From Cytophagaceae bacterium (GTDB taxonomy: Bacteria; Bacteroidota; Bacteroidia; Cytophagales; Spirosomataceae): a stretch of 64,000 nt of DNA. The notes under the pieces were generated by a model. It saw only the letters and a list, made by a program, of their open reading frames with translations. It made no database searches and had not been told where the DNA came from. The stretch is taken from positions 1-64,000 of the forward strand of contig JAIXWL010000010.1 of NCBI GenBank assembly GCA_027491315.1, in the 5' to 3' direction. Made by a program: the position numbers and the translations under genes. The first letter of the stretch is position 1. Each line of letters opens with the position of its first letter. Shown in pieces: positions 26,919 through 35,294 of this stretch.

Positions 26919-28180
26919 TCCTCAGATTCAATCTTTTTAGCCACTTTCAATTTCAGTAAGTCTTTGGAATTGATGGCCACCAAGCTGACAATTACTAGTG
27001 TAGCTGTAGCACCAAGCAAGACAGAAGGAACTGTACCCAATAATTTAGCCATCAAACCGGATTCAAAAGCACCCAATTCATTGGAAGAGCTTACAAATAT
27101 TCCGTTAACCGAGGAAACTCTTCCCCGCATTTCATCAGGAGTATAAAAGCGTAGCACGGTTTGTCGGATGACGACACTCACCGAATCAAATGCGCCGGTA
27201 AAAAACAAAGCCAAAACAGATAACCAAAAATTGGTGGAAATGCCAAACACAAGGGTGGCCACCCCAAATCCGGCAATAGCTATCAGTAAATTACGCCAAG
27301 CTTTTTCCAGCGGAGGATAATAAATCATAAAAGCCATGGATAATAAGGCACCTATGGAGGGGGCGGCTCTCAAAATACCTAATCCCTCCGCTCCCACTTT
27401 CAAAATATCCTCTGCAAAAATGGGTAATATGGCAATCACTCCTCCAAATAGAACGGAGAACAAATCTAAGGAAATGGCATACAGGATAATCTTTGTTTTA
27501 AATACATAAACGATACCCTCTTTTAAACTTTGCCAAATAGATTCATGCGTTTTTGCCTTGGGAGGAACGGGCCTTTTCTTGATAAAAAACAAACAAGTCA
27601 TTACCCCCAATAAAAATACAATCACTGTTTCCAAAGAACCGGCTAAACCTAAATAAGCATAAAGAAAACCAGCCATACCAGGCCCTAAAATTGCCCCCAA
27701 TTGCCAAAAAGAACTATTCCAGGTTGCCGCGTTAGCAAATACTTCCTTGGGAACCAAAAAGGGATTTAAGGAAGAAGCCGCCGGACTAAAAAAACCTTTT
27801 GAAAGTCCAATCAGAAAAATCACAAAATAAATAGTATAGATATGAACATCAGGACTTTGAGAGTCTAATTGAAGGCTAGAATACAACAAAAGAAATGAGC
27901 CTAAGATGATGACCGATAAGGAAATTTGCATAATCTTTCGCTTATCTCGGTTATCCGCATAATGGCCCCCAAAAAGTGCTAAAGAAATGTAAGGTATCAC
28001 TTCTGCTAGACCTATTAAACCCAGGGCCAAAGGGTTGTGGGTAATCTTGTATATTTCATACGATACAATAACCTCCTGCATTAACAGGGCCATCGTAAAT
28101 AAGGTATTGCCCACAATAAAGGCACGAAACTCAGGAAACTTTAATGCGCTGTAAGCGTCCTTATTTTGAAAAAAACTCAT
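26915..28180 (-). CDS. MFS transporter (EntS-like, MFS_3 type)
   Basis: 421 residues with about twelve hydrophobic helices. The motif GGHYADNRDKRKIM between helices 2 and 3 is the MFS motif A, and FYTPDEMRGRVSSVNGIF in the C-terminal half is typical of the EntS-like exporter group. Such proteins export siderophores, drugs or lipids. It is the third gene of a minus-strand operon with a UbiA-like protein (20-base overlap) and a MOSC protein. The substrate is unknown. Confidence 0.88.
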   Translation of the reverse strand: MSFFQNKDAYSALKFPEFRAFIVGNTLFTMALLMQEVIVSYEIYKITHNPLALGLIGLAEVIPYISLALFGGHYADNRDKRKIMQISLSVIILGSFLLLYSSLQLDSQSPDVHIYTIYFVIFLIGLSKGFFSPAASSLNPFLVPKEVFANAATWNSSFWQLGAILGPGMAGFLYAYLGLAGSLETVIVFLLGVMTCLFFIKKRPVPPKAKTHESIWQSLKEGIVYVFKTKIILYAISLDLFSVLFGGVIAILPIFAEDILKVGAEGLGILRAAPSIGALLSMAFMIYYPPLEKAWRNLLIAIAGFGVATLVFGISTNFWLSVLALFFTGAFDSVSVVIRQTVLRFYTPDEMRGRVSSVNGIFVSSSNELGAFESGLMAKLLGTVPSVLLGATATLVIVSLVAINSKDLLKLKVAKKIESED

Positions 28181-28958
28181 AGGCGAAATACAAAATGGGG
28201 CTACAATAAGCTAGTTCTCCCCACATACGGGAACCTTGCTTGTCTTTTGAAAAATAATGAATCCAAGTTTGTATGGCAAATGTAATGGCAAATGGCAAAA
28301 AAGCGATTTTTTTATCTCCATAAAATAACACAACTAGTAATAGTACTAAAAAAAGCACCTCCACTCCTATTAAAATTCTTTTCCATGAAAATACATAGGC
28401 CAAAGCTTGATTATTTTGGCTAAGTTCCCACATCGTAAACATCGCTAAATTTTGAATAACGAGCAGAAATAAGCCCAGCCCAAGGAAAAGTGCCCACATA
28501 GTGCCTGGTATCCTATAAAACGTACTTGCACCCACTCCCAAGGTATAGAGGAAAGCTGTAGCCAGCTCTTTACTGCCCAAAATCCTATTCCATACCCCAT
28601 AATACCAAAAAAGCCAATAAATCAACATGGCTAAGCACAAACATATTCCAAAATAAATCAACCCAACAGGTAATTCTCGAAGGCTAAAAACACCCAACAG
28701 TCCTAAAAACAACAATATAATTTTAATCATGGGAATATGTTGAGTTTGAAAAACATGCCTTTCATCAGATGAAGCTTCTTTTTTACGATCGATCATTCGA
28801 TCAATGAGGTAAATTCCCCAAACAGAACAAGCCAAAGAAATTTGTTCTGCCCAGGTAGGCATTTCTCCCAATAAAATTTGATGCAAAAGTGCTTGAAAAG
28901 CAAGACTGCCCAAAACAACATCTAAACTTAAAAAGTGAACAAGTTTAATAAGCCGCAT
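28161..28958 (-). CDS. UbiA-like integral membrane protein
   Basis: 265 residues, seven or eight hydrophobic helices. WGIYLIDRMIDRKKE between helices 2 and 3 resembles the aspartate-rich prenyl-diphosphate motif of the UbiA superfamily, but the second aspartate-rich motif is weak, so prenyltransferase activity is uncertain. It overlaps the MOSC gene by 14 bases and the MFS gene by 20. A fully membrane-embedded protein of unassigned substrate. Confidence 0.6.
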   Translation of the reverse strand: MRLIKLVHFLSLDVVLGSLAFQALLHQILLGEMPTWAEQISLACSVWGIYLIDRMIDRKKEASSDERHVFQTQHIPMIKIILLFLGLLGVFSLRELPVGLIYFGICLCLAMLIYWLFWYYGVWNRILGSKELATAFLYTLGVGASTFYRIPGTMWALFLGLGLFLLVIQNLAMFTMWELSQNNQALAYVFSWKRILIGVEVLFLVLLLVVLFYGDKKIAFLPFAITFAIQTWIHYFSKDKQGSRMWGELAYCSPILYFAYEFFSK

Positions 28959-29769
28959 CTTGATAGGTAAGGATTTGAATATGTTCTCCCACTGCGATTT
29001 TCCCTAAACTTTCGGGAACAAATTGTTGACCAAAATATACCTTATTGCCTATTTTTCGAATTTGAGAAAGTGCCCCCATTACCTCTTTTTGAATTGTGCC
29101 CTTTTTCGGATCTACTGTGATCAATTGACATCTTGCACAGGGCTTAGCTCCGAATAATTGAATATCTTGAATGCGTATTTGTCTCCAAGTATCTTCCTCA
29201 AATGCAGCAGCTCCTTTTACAATGATATTCGCTCGAAAACGCAATCGGTCTACAGATTGCCCCATTTTCTTCTCTAATGCCTCAAATGAGGCTTCGGAGC
29301 AAAGTAAAATGGGTAAAGCATCAGCAAATGAACTATCCTTCGCTAAGCTTGTTTGGTATTTCTCCTTCATCAGGCGAGGAGAGTCATGGCTTAAATGAAC
29401 TAAATAGACTTTCTCTTGCAGTAGTTGACTAAACCATTCTGACCAATCTTCCAAAACAATTCTTGCCTCCAATTGGTCCTCCCAAATTTCCACCAACATT
29501 GAATTTCCAAGTTCAACGCTTGGATGCAATAATTTACTTATACCCGTCAGCTTGTCCTCAACTAAAAAACCTTCATCCCGAAGTCTCAACTGAAAGCGAG
29601 TTAAATCCGGACGTGTGCGTTGGGTGATAAACTTTCCATCGGCAGAAACCAACATAAATCGGCGATCTCCTACTAAGCCTTGAATTTCCACTTGGGCCTC
29701 CCATAGGGATATGGCTCCCAAGGATTTAATGGGATAAATATAGATTTGAGATATTTCGAGTGTAGGCAT
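28945..29769 (-). CDS. MOSC-domain protein (YcbX/mARC-like)
   Basis: 274 residues: an N-terminal MOSC beta-barrel (ISQIYIYPIKSLGAISLWEA, GDRRFMLVSADGKFITQR) and a C-terminal MOSC domain with RFRANIIVKGAAAFEEDTW and the molybdenum-ligand region FGAKPCARCQLITVDPKKG. Family members bind sulfurated molybdenum cofactor and reduce N-hydroxylated compounds. It lacks the C-terminal ferredoxin domain of E. coli YcbX, so it needs a separate electron donor. First gene of the operon with the UbiA-like and MFS proteins. moaC and moeA in this window could support its cofactor. Confidence 0.88.
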   Translation of the reverse strand: MPTLEISQIYIYPIKSLGAISLWEAQVEIQGLVGDRRFMLVSADGKFITQRTRPDLTRFQLRLRDEGFLVEDKLTGISKLLHPSVELGNSMLVEIWEDQLEARIVLEDWSEWFSQLLQEKVYLVHLSHDSPRLMKEKYQTSLAKDSSFADALPILLCSEASFEALEKKMGQSVDRLRFRANIIVKGAAAFEEDTWRQIRIQDIQLFGAKPCARCQLITVDPKKGTIQKEVMGALSQIRKIGNKVYFGQQFVPESLGKIAVGEHIQILTYQDAAY

Positions 29770-29850
29770 AAAACAAAAATAGGGAAAAACAGAGCAAAAT
29801 TGCTATGGGTACTTGTGTGGTATAAGTATCGGAAAATGCGTCAAAATCAC

Positions 29851-29858
29851 TATGTTTG
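29851..29858 (+). promoter_or_regulatory. -7 box (TATGTTTG) for the TolC-family gene
   Basis: Exact TAnnTTTG match. A transcript starting about six bases later would leave almost no leader for an ATG at 29869 but a normal one for the ATG at 29887, so it helps decide the start. Confidence 0.45.
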
Positions 29859-29886
29859 TTAATTATATATGCCAAATAGATTACCT

Positions 29887-31206
29887 ATGAAGATATCAGG
29901 CCTAAGCTTTAGCCTCCTTTTTGTACTTTCCGTGAGTATTTTTCCAGCCCAAGCTCAAAAAAACTTGAGTTTGGAAGATGCCATTCAACAAGGATTACAG
30001 AACCACTTTTCGATACAAGTTGCCAAGAAAAGAGAAAAACAAGCTCTTAACGACAATACCCTCGGTAATGCTGGATTTTTACCAACCATAACCGGTAACT
30101 TCAATAAAAACTATACGGTTTCTGGCCTAAATCAGGAATTTTTTGGTGGAATTCGACCTCCTTTGGTTCAATCAGGTGTTAATTCAAATTCATCCAATAC
30201 AGGTCTTGCAATGGTTTGGACCTTATATGATGGAAAAGGCATGTTCATCCTGAGAGATCGATTCAAGGAATTACAAAACTTGGGTGCCAAACAAACTGAG
30301 GCCACTATTGAAAATTTAATCGCCTTAATAAGCTCTTCATATTATGACATCATTCGTCAAGATTTACGAGTAAACAATTTCAAAAAAGGATTAGAAATAT
30401 CGAATGACCGACTTAAACTTGCAAAGGATCGTTTTGAGGTTGGTCAAGGTTCAAAAGTAGATTTTTACTCAGCTCAGGTAGATTTCAATGAAGATAAAGC
30501 TCTTTTATTAGCTCAGGAGCAATCATTCCTAAGTACTAAAATTAATTTCAATACGCTTTTAGTGAGGGATCACCTAGCTGATTTCAATGTTATTCCGGCT
30601 ATAGATTTACTACCTAAATTGAAATTAGAAGAATTGAAAAATCAAGCTCTTCAACAAAACCCTAGTTTGATTTCTGCTTTGCTCAACAAAAAAGTAGCGG
30701 AATTAGACATCAAAAGCCTACAAAGCCAACAACAACCCGTGGTAGATTTATTAGCAGGCTACAACTACAATACGGTTAATAACGGAGCTGGATTTGGGGT
30801 TGCGAAAGGAAGTAGTGATGTCATGAATTACGGTATTCGTGCCACCATCAACATATTTGATGGTAGTAATCAAAAGCGTCGAATTCAAAATGCCAAAATC
30901 AATGCCGAAATCGCAGATTTGCAAATTGCTGATTTAAAAAACAACTTGATTTCGAATATTGAGAGAGCCTATGGGAATTATGAAAATGCTTTGAATTTAA
31001 TTAACCTAGAAACAGAAAATTACAGCATTGCTAAGCAAAACATCGATATTGCCTTTGACCGTTTTAAAGTAGGTATAGCTACTTCCTATGAATTAAGAGA
31101 AGTGCAAAGAAATGCAGTTGCGGCTGAAACCCGATTAATTGAAGCTAAATTTGCTGCAAAAACTGCTGAAATAGAATTAATTCGATTGAGCGGTAACTTG
31201 CTCTAA
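29887..31206 (+). CDS. TolC-family outer membrane efflux protein
   Basis: About 439 residues. I start at MKISGLSFSLLFVLSV because it gives a clean signal peptide (cleavage near AQAQ); an upstream ATG adds six residues. The mature part shows the two OEP repeats, each with long helices and strands: LSLEDAIQQGLQNHFSIQVAKKR to about 205 and LKLEELKNQALQQNPSLISALLNKK to the end, including RFKVGIATSYELREVQRN. It should form the outer-membrane channel of a tripartite exporter. No membrane fusion protein is adjacent. The 3' end overlaps the convergent ABC exporter by 30 bases. Confidence 0.9.
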   Translation: MKISGLSFSLLFVLSVSIFPAQAQKNLSLEDAIQQGLQNHFSIQVAKKREKQALNDNTLGNAGFLPTITGNFNKNYTVSGLNQEFFGGIRPPLVQSGVNSNSSNTGLAMVWTLYDGKGMFILRDRFKELQNLGAKQTEATIENLIALISSSYYDIIRQDLRVNNFKKGLEISNDRLKLAKDRFEVGQGSKVDFYSAQVDFNEDKALLLAQEQSFLSTKINFNTLLVRDHLADFNVIPAIDLLPKLKLEELKNQALQQNPSLISALLNKKVAELDIKSLQSQQQPVVDLLAGYNYNTVNNGAGFGVAKGSSDVMNYGIRATINIFDGSNQKRRIQNAKINAEIADLQIADLKNNLISNIERAYGNYENALNLINLETENYSIAKQNIDIAFDRFKVGIATSYELREVQRNAVAAETRLIEAKFAAKTAEIELIRLSGNLL

Positions 31207-32988
31207 TTCTTGCTTTTTCTGATTTAATTGTTGCTGGTATAATTCGTAATAACTACCCTTCTTCTTCATTAAAGTTGTGTGGGTTCCTTGTTCTACGATT
31301 TGTCCATCATGCAAAACAAAAACCCTTTTCGCTAATTTGGCAGAAGACACCCGGTGTGAAATAATCACGCACGTTTTACCTTCCATGATGTGTTTCAGGT
31401 GATTTAATATTTTATGCTCTGTTTGCGTGTCTACGGCCGATAAGCAATCATCTAGCACCAGCATTCCTGGATTTTTGGCCAAAGCCCTAGCCAAAGATAC
31501 CCGTTGTTTTTGTCCACCCGATAAAGTCACTCCCCTTTCTCCCAAAACCGTTTCAAAACGATCAGGAAATTCCATGATGTTTTCATAGACATCAGCATAT
31601 TTGGCGGCTTGCTCCAATTGATCTTGACTTAAATCCGACTTCCCAAAACGAATATTCTCGGCAATGCTTGTGGAGAACAAAAAGACATCTTGAGGCACAA
31701 AACCTAAGTCAGTTCGAACCCATTCCATATCCCAATCTTTCAAATCGATACCATCCAACAAGATTCGACCCGCCGAAGGATCATAAAACCGAGCCATTAA
31801 TGCGGCTATCGTACTTTTTCCTGATCCAGTGGTACCCAATAAAGCTACCGACTCCCCTGGTTCAATTTCAAGATGAATATCTTTCAAAACAAGTCGATCT
31901 GTACCGGGATACATAAAATCTACATGCTCAAAGGTCCAACGACCTTGAATTTTTTGGCGAATTTGTTTACCTGTTACCAATTCTGATTTAACCTGTAAAA
32001 ATTCATTAATCCGAGCTTGTGAAGCTGCAGCTCGCTGAATTTGAGAACTAGTCCAGCCCAAGGCTGTCACGGGCCAAGTCAGCATGAATACGTACATGAT
32101 AAACTCGGTGATATTCCCCACCGAGATTCTGCCTGCCATCACTTCTTGTGAGCCCACATAAACCACTAACAGCGTGGAAAAACCTACCAATAAAGAGATT
32201 AATGGGGTAAATAATGAATCAACTTGAACTAAGTCCAAAGACTTCTTGCGGTAATTGGCGGATGCCTCAGCAAATGCTAGAACCGACTCCTTTTCTCGAA
32301 CAAATGACTTCAAAACCCGAATCCCCGAAAAAGCCTCCTGGGCAAAGGTTGATATCGTGGACAAGCCTGCTTGAATTTCTTCTGATTTTCTTAAGACCAA
32401 GGAATTGACATAATATATACTCACAGAAAGTATAGGCAGCGGTAATAACACGTACCACATCAAGGTTTGATTGACATGCCACATATAATAAATCACCAAA
32501 ACAAACACACAAATAAGGTTCAAACCATACATCACACTGGGACCTACGTACATACGTACTTTACTGACATCCTCAGAGATACGGGCCATTAAATCTCCTG
32601 TGTTCTGCTTTCTATAAAAGGACAAAGGTAACGTTTGATAATGGGCGTAAATTTCATTCTTCATATCGTATTCGATATGTCGAGACATCACAATGAGTGT
32701 TTGGCGGACCATGAACAAAAAGACACCTTTGATAAAGGCCATTAAGATAATAAGTCCACCATAAAAGAATAAAGTAGCTGCAAAAACCTCATAAAAGGCG
32801 CCTTGAAGGGAGAATTGTTTAAATAGAAAATAAACGTCTATGGTCTCTGTCACTAAATCCAATGCATAGCGAACCAACTGTGCTGGAACTACCCCGAAAA
32901 AATTGGAACAAAAAGTAAACAGGATACCAAGGAATAGCAGCCATTTATACTTCCAAAAATATTGATTGAGGTGACTTAGTGCGCCCAT
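31177..32988 (-). CDS. ABC exporter, fused permease-ATPase (MsbA/LmrA type)
   Basis: 603 residues: a six-helix exporter transmembrane domain (about 1-325) and a nucleotide-binding domain. In the latter are Walker A LLGTTGSGKSTIA, Q-loop FVPQDVFLFSTS, signature LSGGQKQRVSLARAL, Walker B MLVLDDCLSAVD and switch histidine IISHRVSS. It works as a dimer to export lipids, drugs or peptides; the substrate is not readable. The Walker B region has DDCLSAVD, where the catalytic glutamate after LVLDD is cysteine, so it may be a low-activity half or pair with another subunit. Confidence 0.92.
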   Translation of the reverse strand: MGALSHLNQYFWKYKWLLFLGILFTFCSNFFGVVPAQLVRYALDLVTETIDVYFLFKQFSLQGAFYEVFAATLFFYGGLIILMAFIKGVFLFMVRQTLIVMSRHIEYDMKNEIYAHYQTLPLSFYRKQNTGDLMARISEDVSKVRMYVGPSVMYGLNLICVFVLVIYYMWHVNQTLMWYVLLPLPILSVSIYYVNSLVLRKSEEIQAGLSTISTFAQEAFSGIRVLKSFVREKESVLAFAEASANYRKKSLDLVQVDSLFTPLISLLVGFSTLLVVYVGSQEVMAGRISVGNITEFIMYVFMLTWPVTALGWTSSQIQRAAASQARINEFLQVKSELVTGKQIRQKIQGRWTFEHVDFMYPGTDRLVLKDIHLEIEPGESVALLGTTGSGKSTIAALMARFYDPSAGRILLDGIDLKDWDMEWVRTDLGFVPQDVFLFSTSIAENIRFGKSDLSQDQLEQAAKYADVYENIMEFPDRFETVLGERGVTLSGGQKQRVSLARALAKNPGMLVLDDCLSAVDTQTEHKILNHLKHIMEGKTCVIISHRVSSAKLAKRVFVLHDGQIVEQGTHTTLMKKKGSYYELYQQQLNQKKQELEQVTAQSN

Positions 32989-33005
32989 GCTTAATTTACT
33001 TCTAA

Positions 33006-33013
33006 CAAAGATA
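33006..33013 (-). promoter_or_regulatory. -7 box (TATCTTTG on the minus strand) for the ABC exporter
   Basis: Exact TAnnTTTG match 17 bases ahead of the start at 32988. No TTG at the -33 spacing was found. Confidence 0.4.
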
Positions 33014-33036
33014 GAATCTTTATCAATTAAAATCCT

Positions 33037-33044
33037 TAATTTTG
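33037..33044 (+). promoter_or_regulatory. -7 box (TAATTTTG) for the nusB operon
   Basis: Exact TAnnTTTG match 34 bases ahead of nusB. It is back to back with the -7 box of the divergent ABC exporter. Confidence 0.45.
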
Positions 33045-33078
33045 TGTTTCAAACAACAAGAACGCTCTTTATTTTCGG

Positions 33079-34242
33079 ATGGTAAACAGGAGATTACTTC
33101 GGGTGAAAGCATTTCAGCAACTGTATGCTTACAACACGCAAGAACGTGCCCAATATCAATTGGCTTTTGACGAATTAGCTGTCATTTTTCAGCCAGATTT
33201 ATCACTCATGGTCGCAAAGGAAGAACAAGCTCCCCGACTAGAAGGCCTAAAGAAATTGGCTGAGATCCAATTAAACGAGTTTTTCCAAGAAATCCCCAGC
33301 GAAGAAAGCATCCCACCTGAATCCATGGCCGCGGCGAAGTCGGTTTATAAGACCTACCTCAACAATACCAAGAAAATTGCTGAAAAGTTAAAAAAGGACA
33401 TGGTAAAGGAGGTCGAGTCCATCTACAAACAATACTTAAAAATCCTTTTTTATCTCCAACATTTGTCTGACATAGCCGTTTGGGATGAAAACCGACGTTT
33501 ATTAGAGAATCCAATCAAGACCTCACAGTTAAGTAAAAATAAGGTTTTAGCCATCATGCCAAAATGGAAAGCTCTACAACAAGCTTTTGAAGACCAACAT
33601 ATTGGATGGTCCGAAGATGAAGAAAATAGAATCAAGAAATTATTTTTGGATGTCATTTTATTGGATCAAACATTTGTTGACTACCTACCCAATGCCGGTA
33701 AAAGCTTTGATGATGACATCGAAATGATTCGCTATATTTTAAAAACATTTATTCTAAAACACTCGAGTATGACCGAGTATTTTGAAGAAAAAGATTTAAA
33801 TTGGCATCTTAATAAGGATGTAGTTAAAAGCTTATCGACTAAAACTTTCAAAGTGGATGCTTTAGAAGATTTAAGTTTACAGCCCTTAGCTCTTCAGTGG
33901 GAAGATGATAAAATTTTCTTCGAAGAGTTGTTTGAAAGTACAATCCAAAACGACAAAGATTTGGTTCATTGGATTGGGGATCAAACAAAAAATTGGGAGT
34001 CTGATCGTCTTGCCATGGCTGATTTCATTTTATTGAAAATGGCCTTAACTGAGATGATTAAATTTTCCAGCATACCCGTTAAAGTAAGTATTAACGAGTA
34101 CATTGAATTAGCTAAAAATTACTCAACCCCTAAATCAGGTCAATTCATCAATGGTATATTAGATGTAATTTCACTGAGGTTGATCAACGAGAAAATAATT
34201 ACTAAATCAGGTCGAGGATTAATCGACATAGCTAGCAAATAA
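33079..34242 (+). CDS. nusB: Transcription antitermination factor NusB, long Bacteroidota form
   Basis: 387 residues, over twice the usual 140-160. The start MVNRRLLRVKAFQQLYAY and the C-terminal third (WESDRLAMADFILLKMALTEMIKFSSIPVKVSINEYIELAKNYS) are the two ends of the helical NusB domain, separated by a lysine- and glutamate-rich helical insertion. The long form is usual in this phylum. NusB binds boxA RNA with NusE/S10 in rRNA antitermination. First gene of the operon running to the coaE fusion. Confidence 0.92.
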   Translation: MVNRRLLRVKAFQQLYAYNTQERAQYQLAFDELAVIFQPDLSLMVAKEEQAPRLEGLKKLAEIQLNEFFQEIPSEESIPPESMAAAKSVYKTYLNNTKKIAEKLKKDMVKEVESIYKQYLKILFYLQHLSDIAVWDENRRLLENPIKTSQLSKNKVLAIMPKWKALQQAFEDQHIGWSEDEENRIKKLFLDVILLDQTFVDYLPNAGKSFDDDIEMIRYILKTFILKHSSMTEYFEEKDLNWHLNKDVVKSLSTKTFKVDALEDLSLQPLALQWEDDKIFFEELFESTIQNDKDLVHWIGDQTKNWESDRLAMADFILLKMALTEMIKFSSIPVKVSINEYIELAKNYSTPKSGQFINGILDVISLRLINEKIITKSGRGLIDIASK

Positions 34243-34243
34243 T

Positions 34244-34543
34244 ATGAGTAGATCATCAAAATCCTTTTGGGCATTTGTCGTAGGAGCTGCCACAGGTGCT
34301 ATTATCGGAATTTTATATGCCCCTGATAAAGGTGAGAATACAAGAAACAAATTATATTTTCAGCTTAACAAATACAGAGAGCAATTGAGACAATTGATCA
34401 ATGATATTGTGGAAGGGAAAGAAGTTCCTGAAACATTAGCTAAATCTGAAGGCAAAAAGGTTGTTAATGACACCAAAGTAAAAGCCGAAAAATTGTTGGA
34501 GGATGTGGAGAAAATGATGAGTCAGATTAAAGCAAAGCCTTAA
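34244..34543 (+). CDS. YtxH-domain protein
   Basis: 99 residues. The N-terminal hydrophobic segment FWAFVVGAATGAIIGILYAPDKGENTRNKL is the hallmark of the YtxH family: one membrane helix followed by APxKGxxTR. The rest is a charged helix that may be coiled coil. Function unknown, often stress-linked. It begins one base after nusB and ends one base before the DUF1573 gene. Confidence 0.85.
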   Translation: MSRSSKSFWAFVVGAATGAIIGILYAPDKGENTRNKLYFQLNKYREQLRQLINDIVEGKEVPETLAKSEGKKVVNDTKVKAEKLLEDVEKMMSQIKAKP

Positions 34544-34544
34544 G

Positions 34545-34982
34545 ATGAAGTATTTCATTGCCCTGTGCTTATGTAGCCTCCTAGCTTGTACTAATAAGCA
34601 AAAAGAGGCTAGAAATTCAACGGAGGAATCTATTCCAATGGAATTAAGACCATCCATTGAAAAGCACCCTGTTATGAAATTTGACCAGCCTATGGTTTAC
34701 TTAGGAAAAATAACCGAAGGCGATAGTATATCTTATACCTTTCATTTTAAAAATGAGGGGAATATGCCCTTGAAAATTTTGACAGTTAATGCTTCTTGCG
34801 GCTGTACAACACCCAAGTGGAGCAAAGAATTAGTCATGCCGGGCAAAAAAGGATTTATCAAAGTAAGTTTTGATTCCAAAGGGAAGGAAGGTAAAGTTCA
34901 AAAAACGGTGACGGCCTATTGCAACACCATGCCATCTGATAATATGGTGGCATTTAAAGTAGAAATTCAGAGAAAAAAATAA
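34545..34982 (+). CDS. DUF1573 lipoprotein
   Basis: 145 residues with a lipoprotein signal (MKYFIALCLCSLLAC, lipobox LLAC). The remainder is one immunoglobulin-like DUF1573 domain: YLGKITEGDSISYTFHFKNEGNMPLKIL, then VNASCGCTTPKWSKELV, and FIKVSFDSKGKEGKVQK. The conserved SCGCT is the family signature. Such proteins are widespread in Bacteroidota envelopes, of unknown role. Between ytxH-like and yajC in the nusB operon. Confidence 0.9.
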   Translation: MKYFIALCLCSLLACTNKQKEARNSTEESIPMELRPSIEKHPVMKFDQPMVYLGKITEGDSISYTFHFKNEGNMPLKILTVNASCGCTTPKWSKELVMPGKKGFIKVSFDSKGKEGKVQKTVTAYCNTMPSDNMVAFKVEIQRKK

Positions 34983-34999
34983 TTAATAAACTAATAACT

Positions 35000-35290
35000 A
35001 TGGCTAACAATCCTCAAATCATGCAAATCTTCCTTTTTGGTGGAATCTTTGTCGTGTTTTATTTTTTCATGATTCGCCCACAACAAAAAAAGGCGAAAGA
35101 AGCAAAAAAATTCATTGATGAATTAAAAACAGGTGATAAAGTAGTAACCATTGGTGGAGTACATGGAACCGTCGTTTCCATCCGCGAAAAAACTTTGGTA
35201 GTAGAAATTGACTCAAGCAAAGGAGTACGCGTGGTTTTTGAAAAATCAGCTATTTCAAAAGATGCTTCTTCTCGCTTAACAGAAGAATAA
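35000..35290 (+). CDS. yajC: Preprotein translocase subunit YajC
   Basis: 96 residues: one transmembrane helix (IFLFGGIFVVFYFFMIRPQQKKAKEAKKF contains the family RPQQKK motif) and a small cytoplasmic beta domain (LKTGDKVVTIGGVHGTV). YajC associates with SecDF at the Sec translocon. Normal length. The nusB-DUF1573-yajC-coaE order is common in Bacteroidota. Confidence 0.95.
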   Translation: MANNPQIMQIFLFGGIFVVFYFFMIRPQQKKAKEAKKFIDELKTGDKVVTIGGVHGTVVSIREKTLVVEIDSSKGVRVVFEKSAISKDASSRLTEE

Positions 35291-35294
35291 ACTC

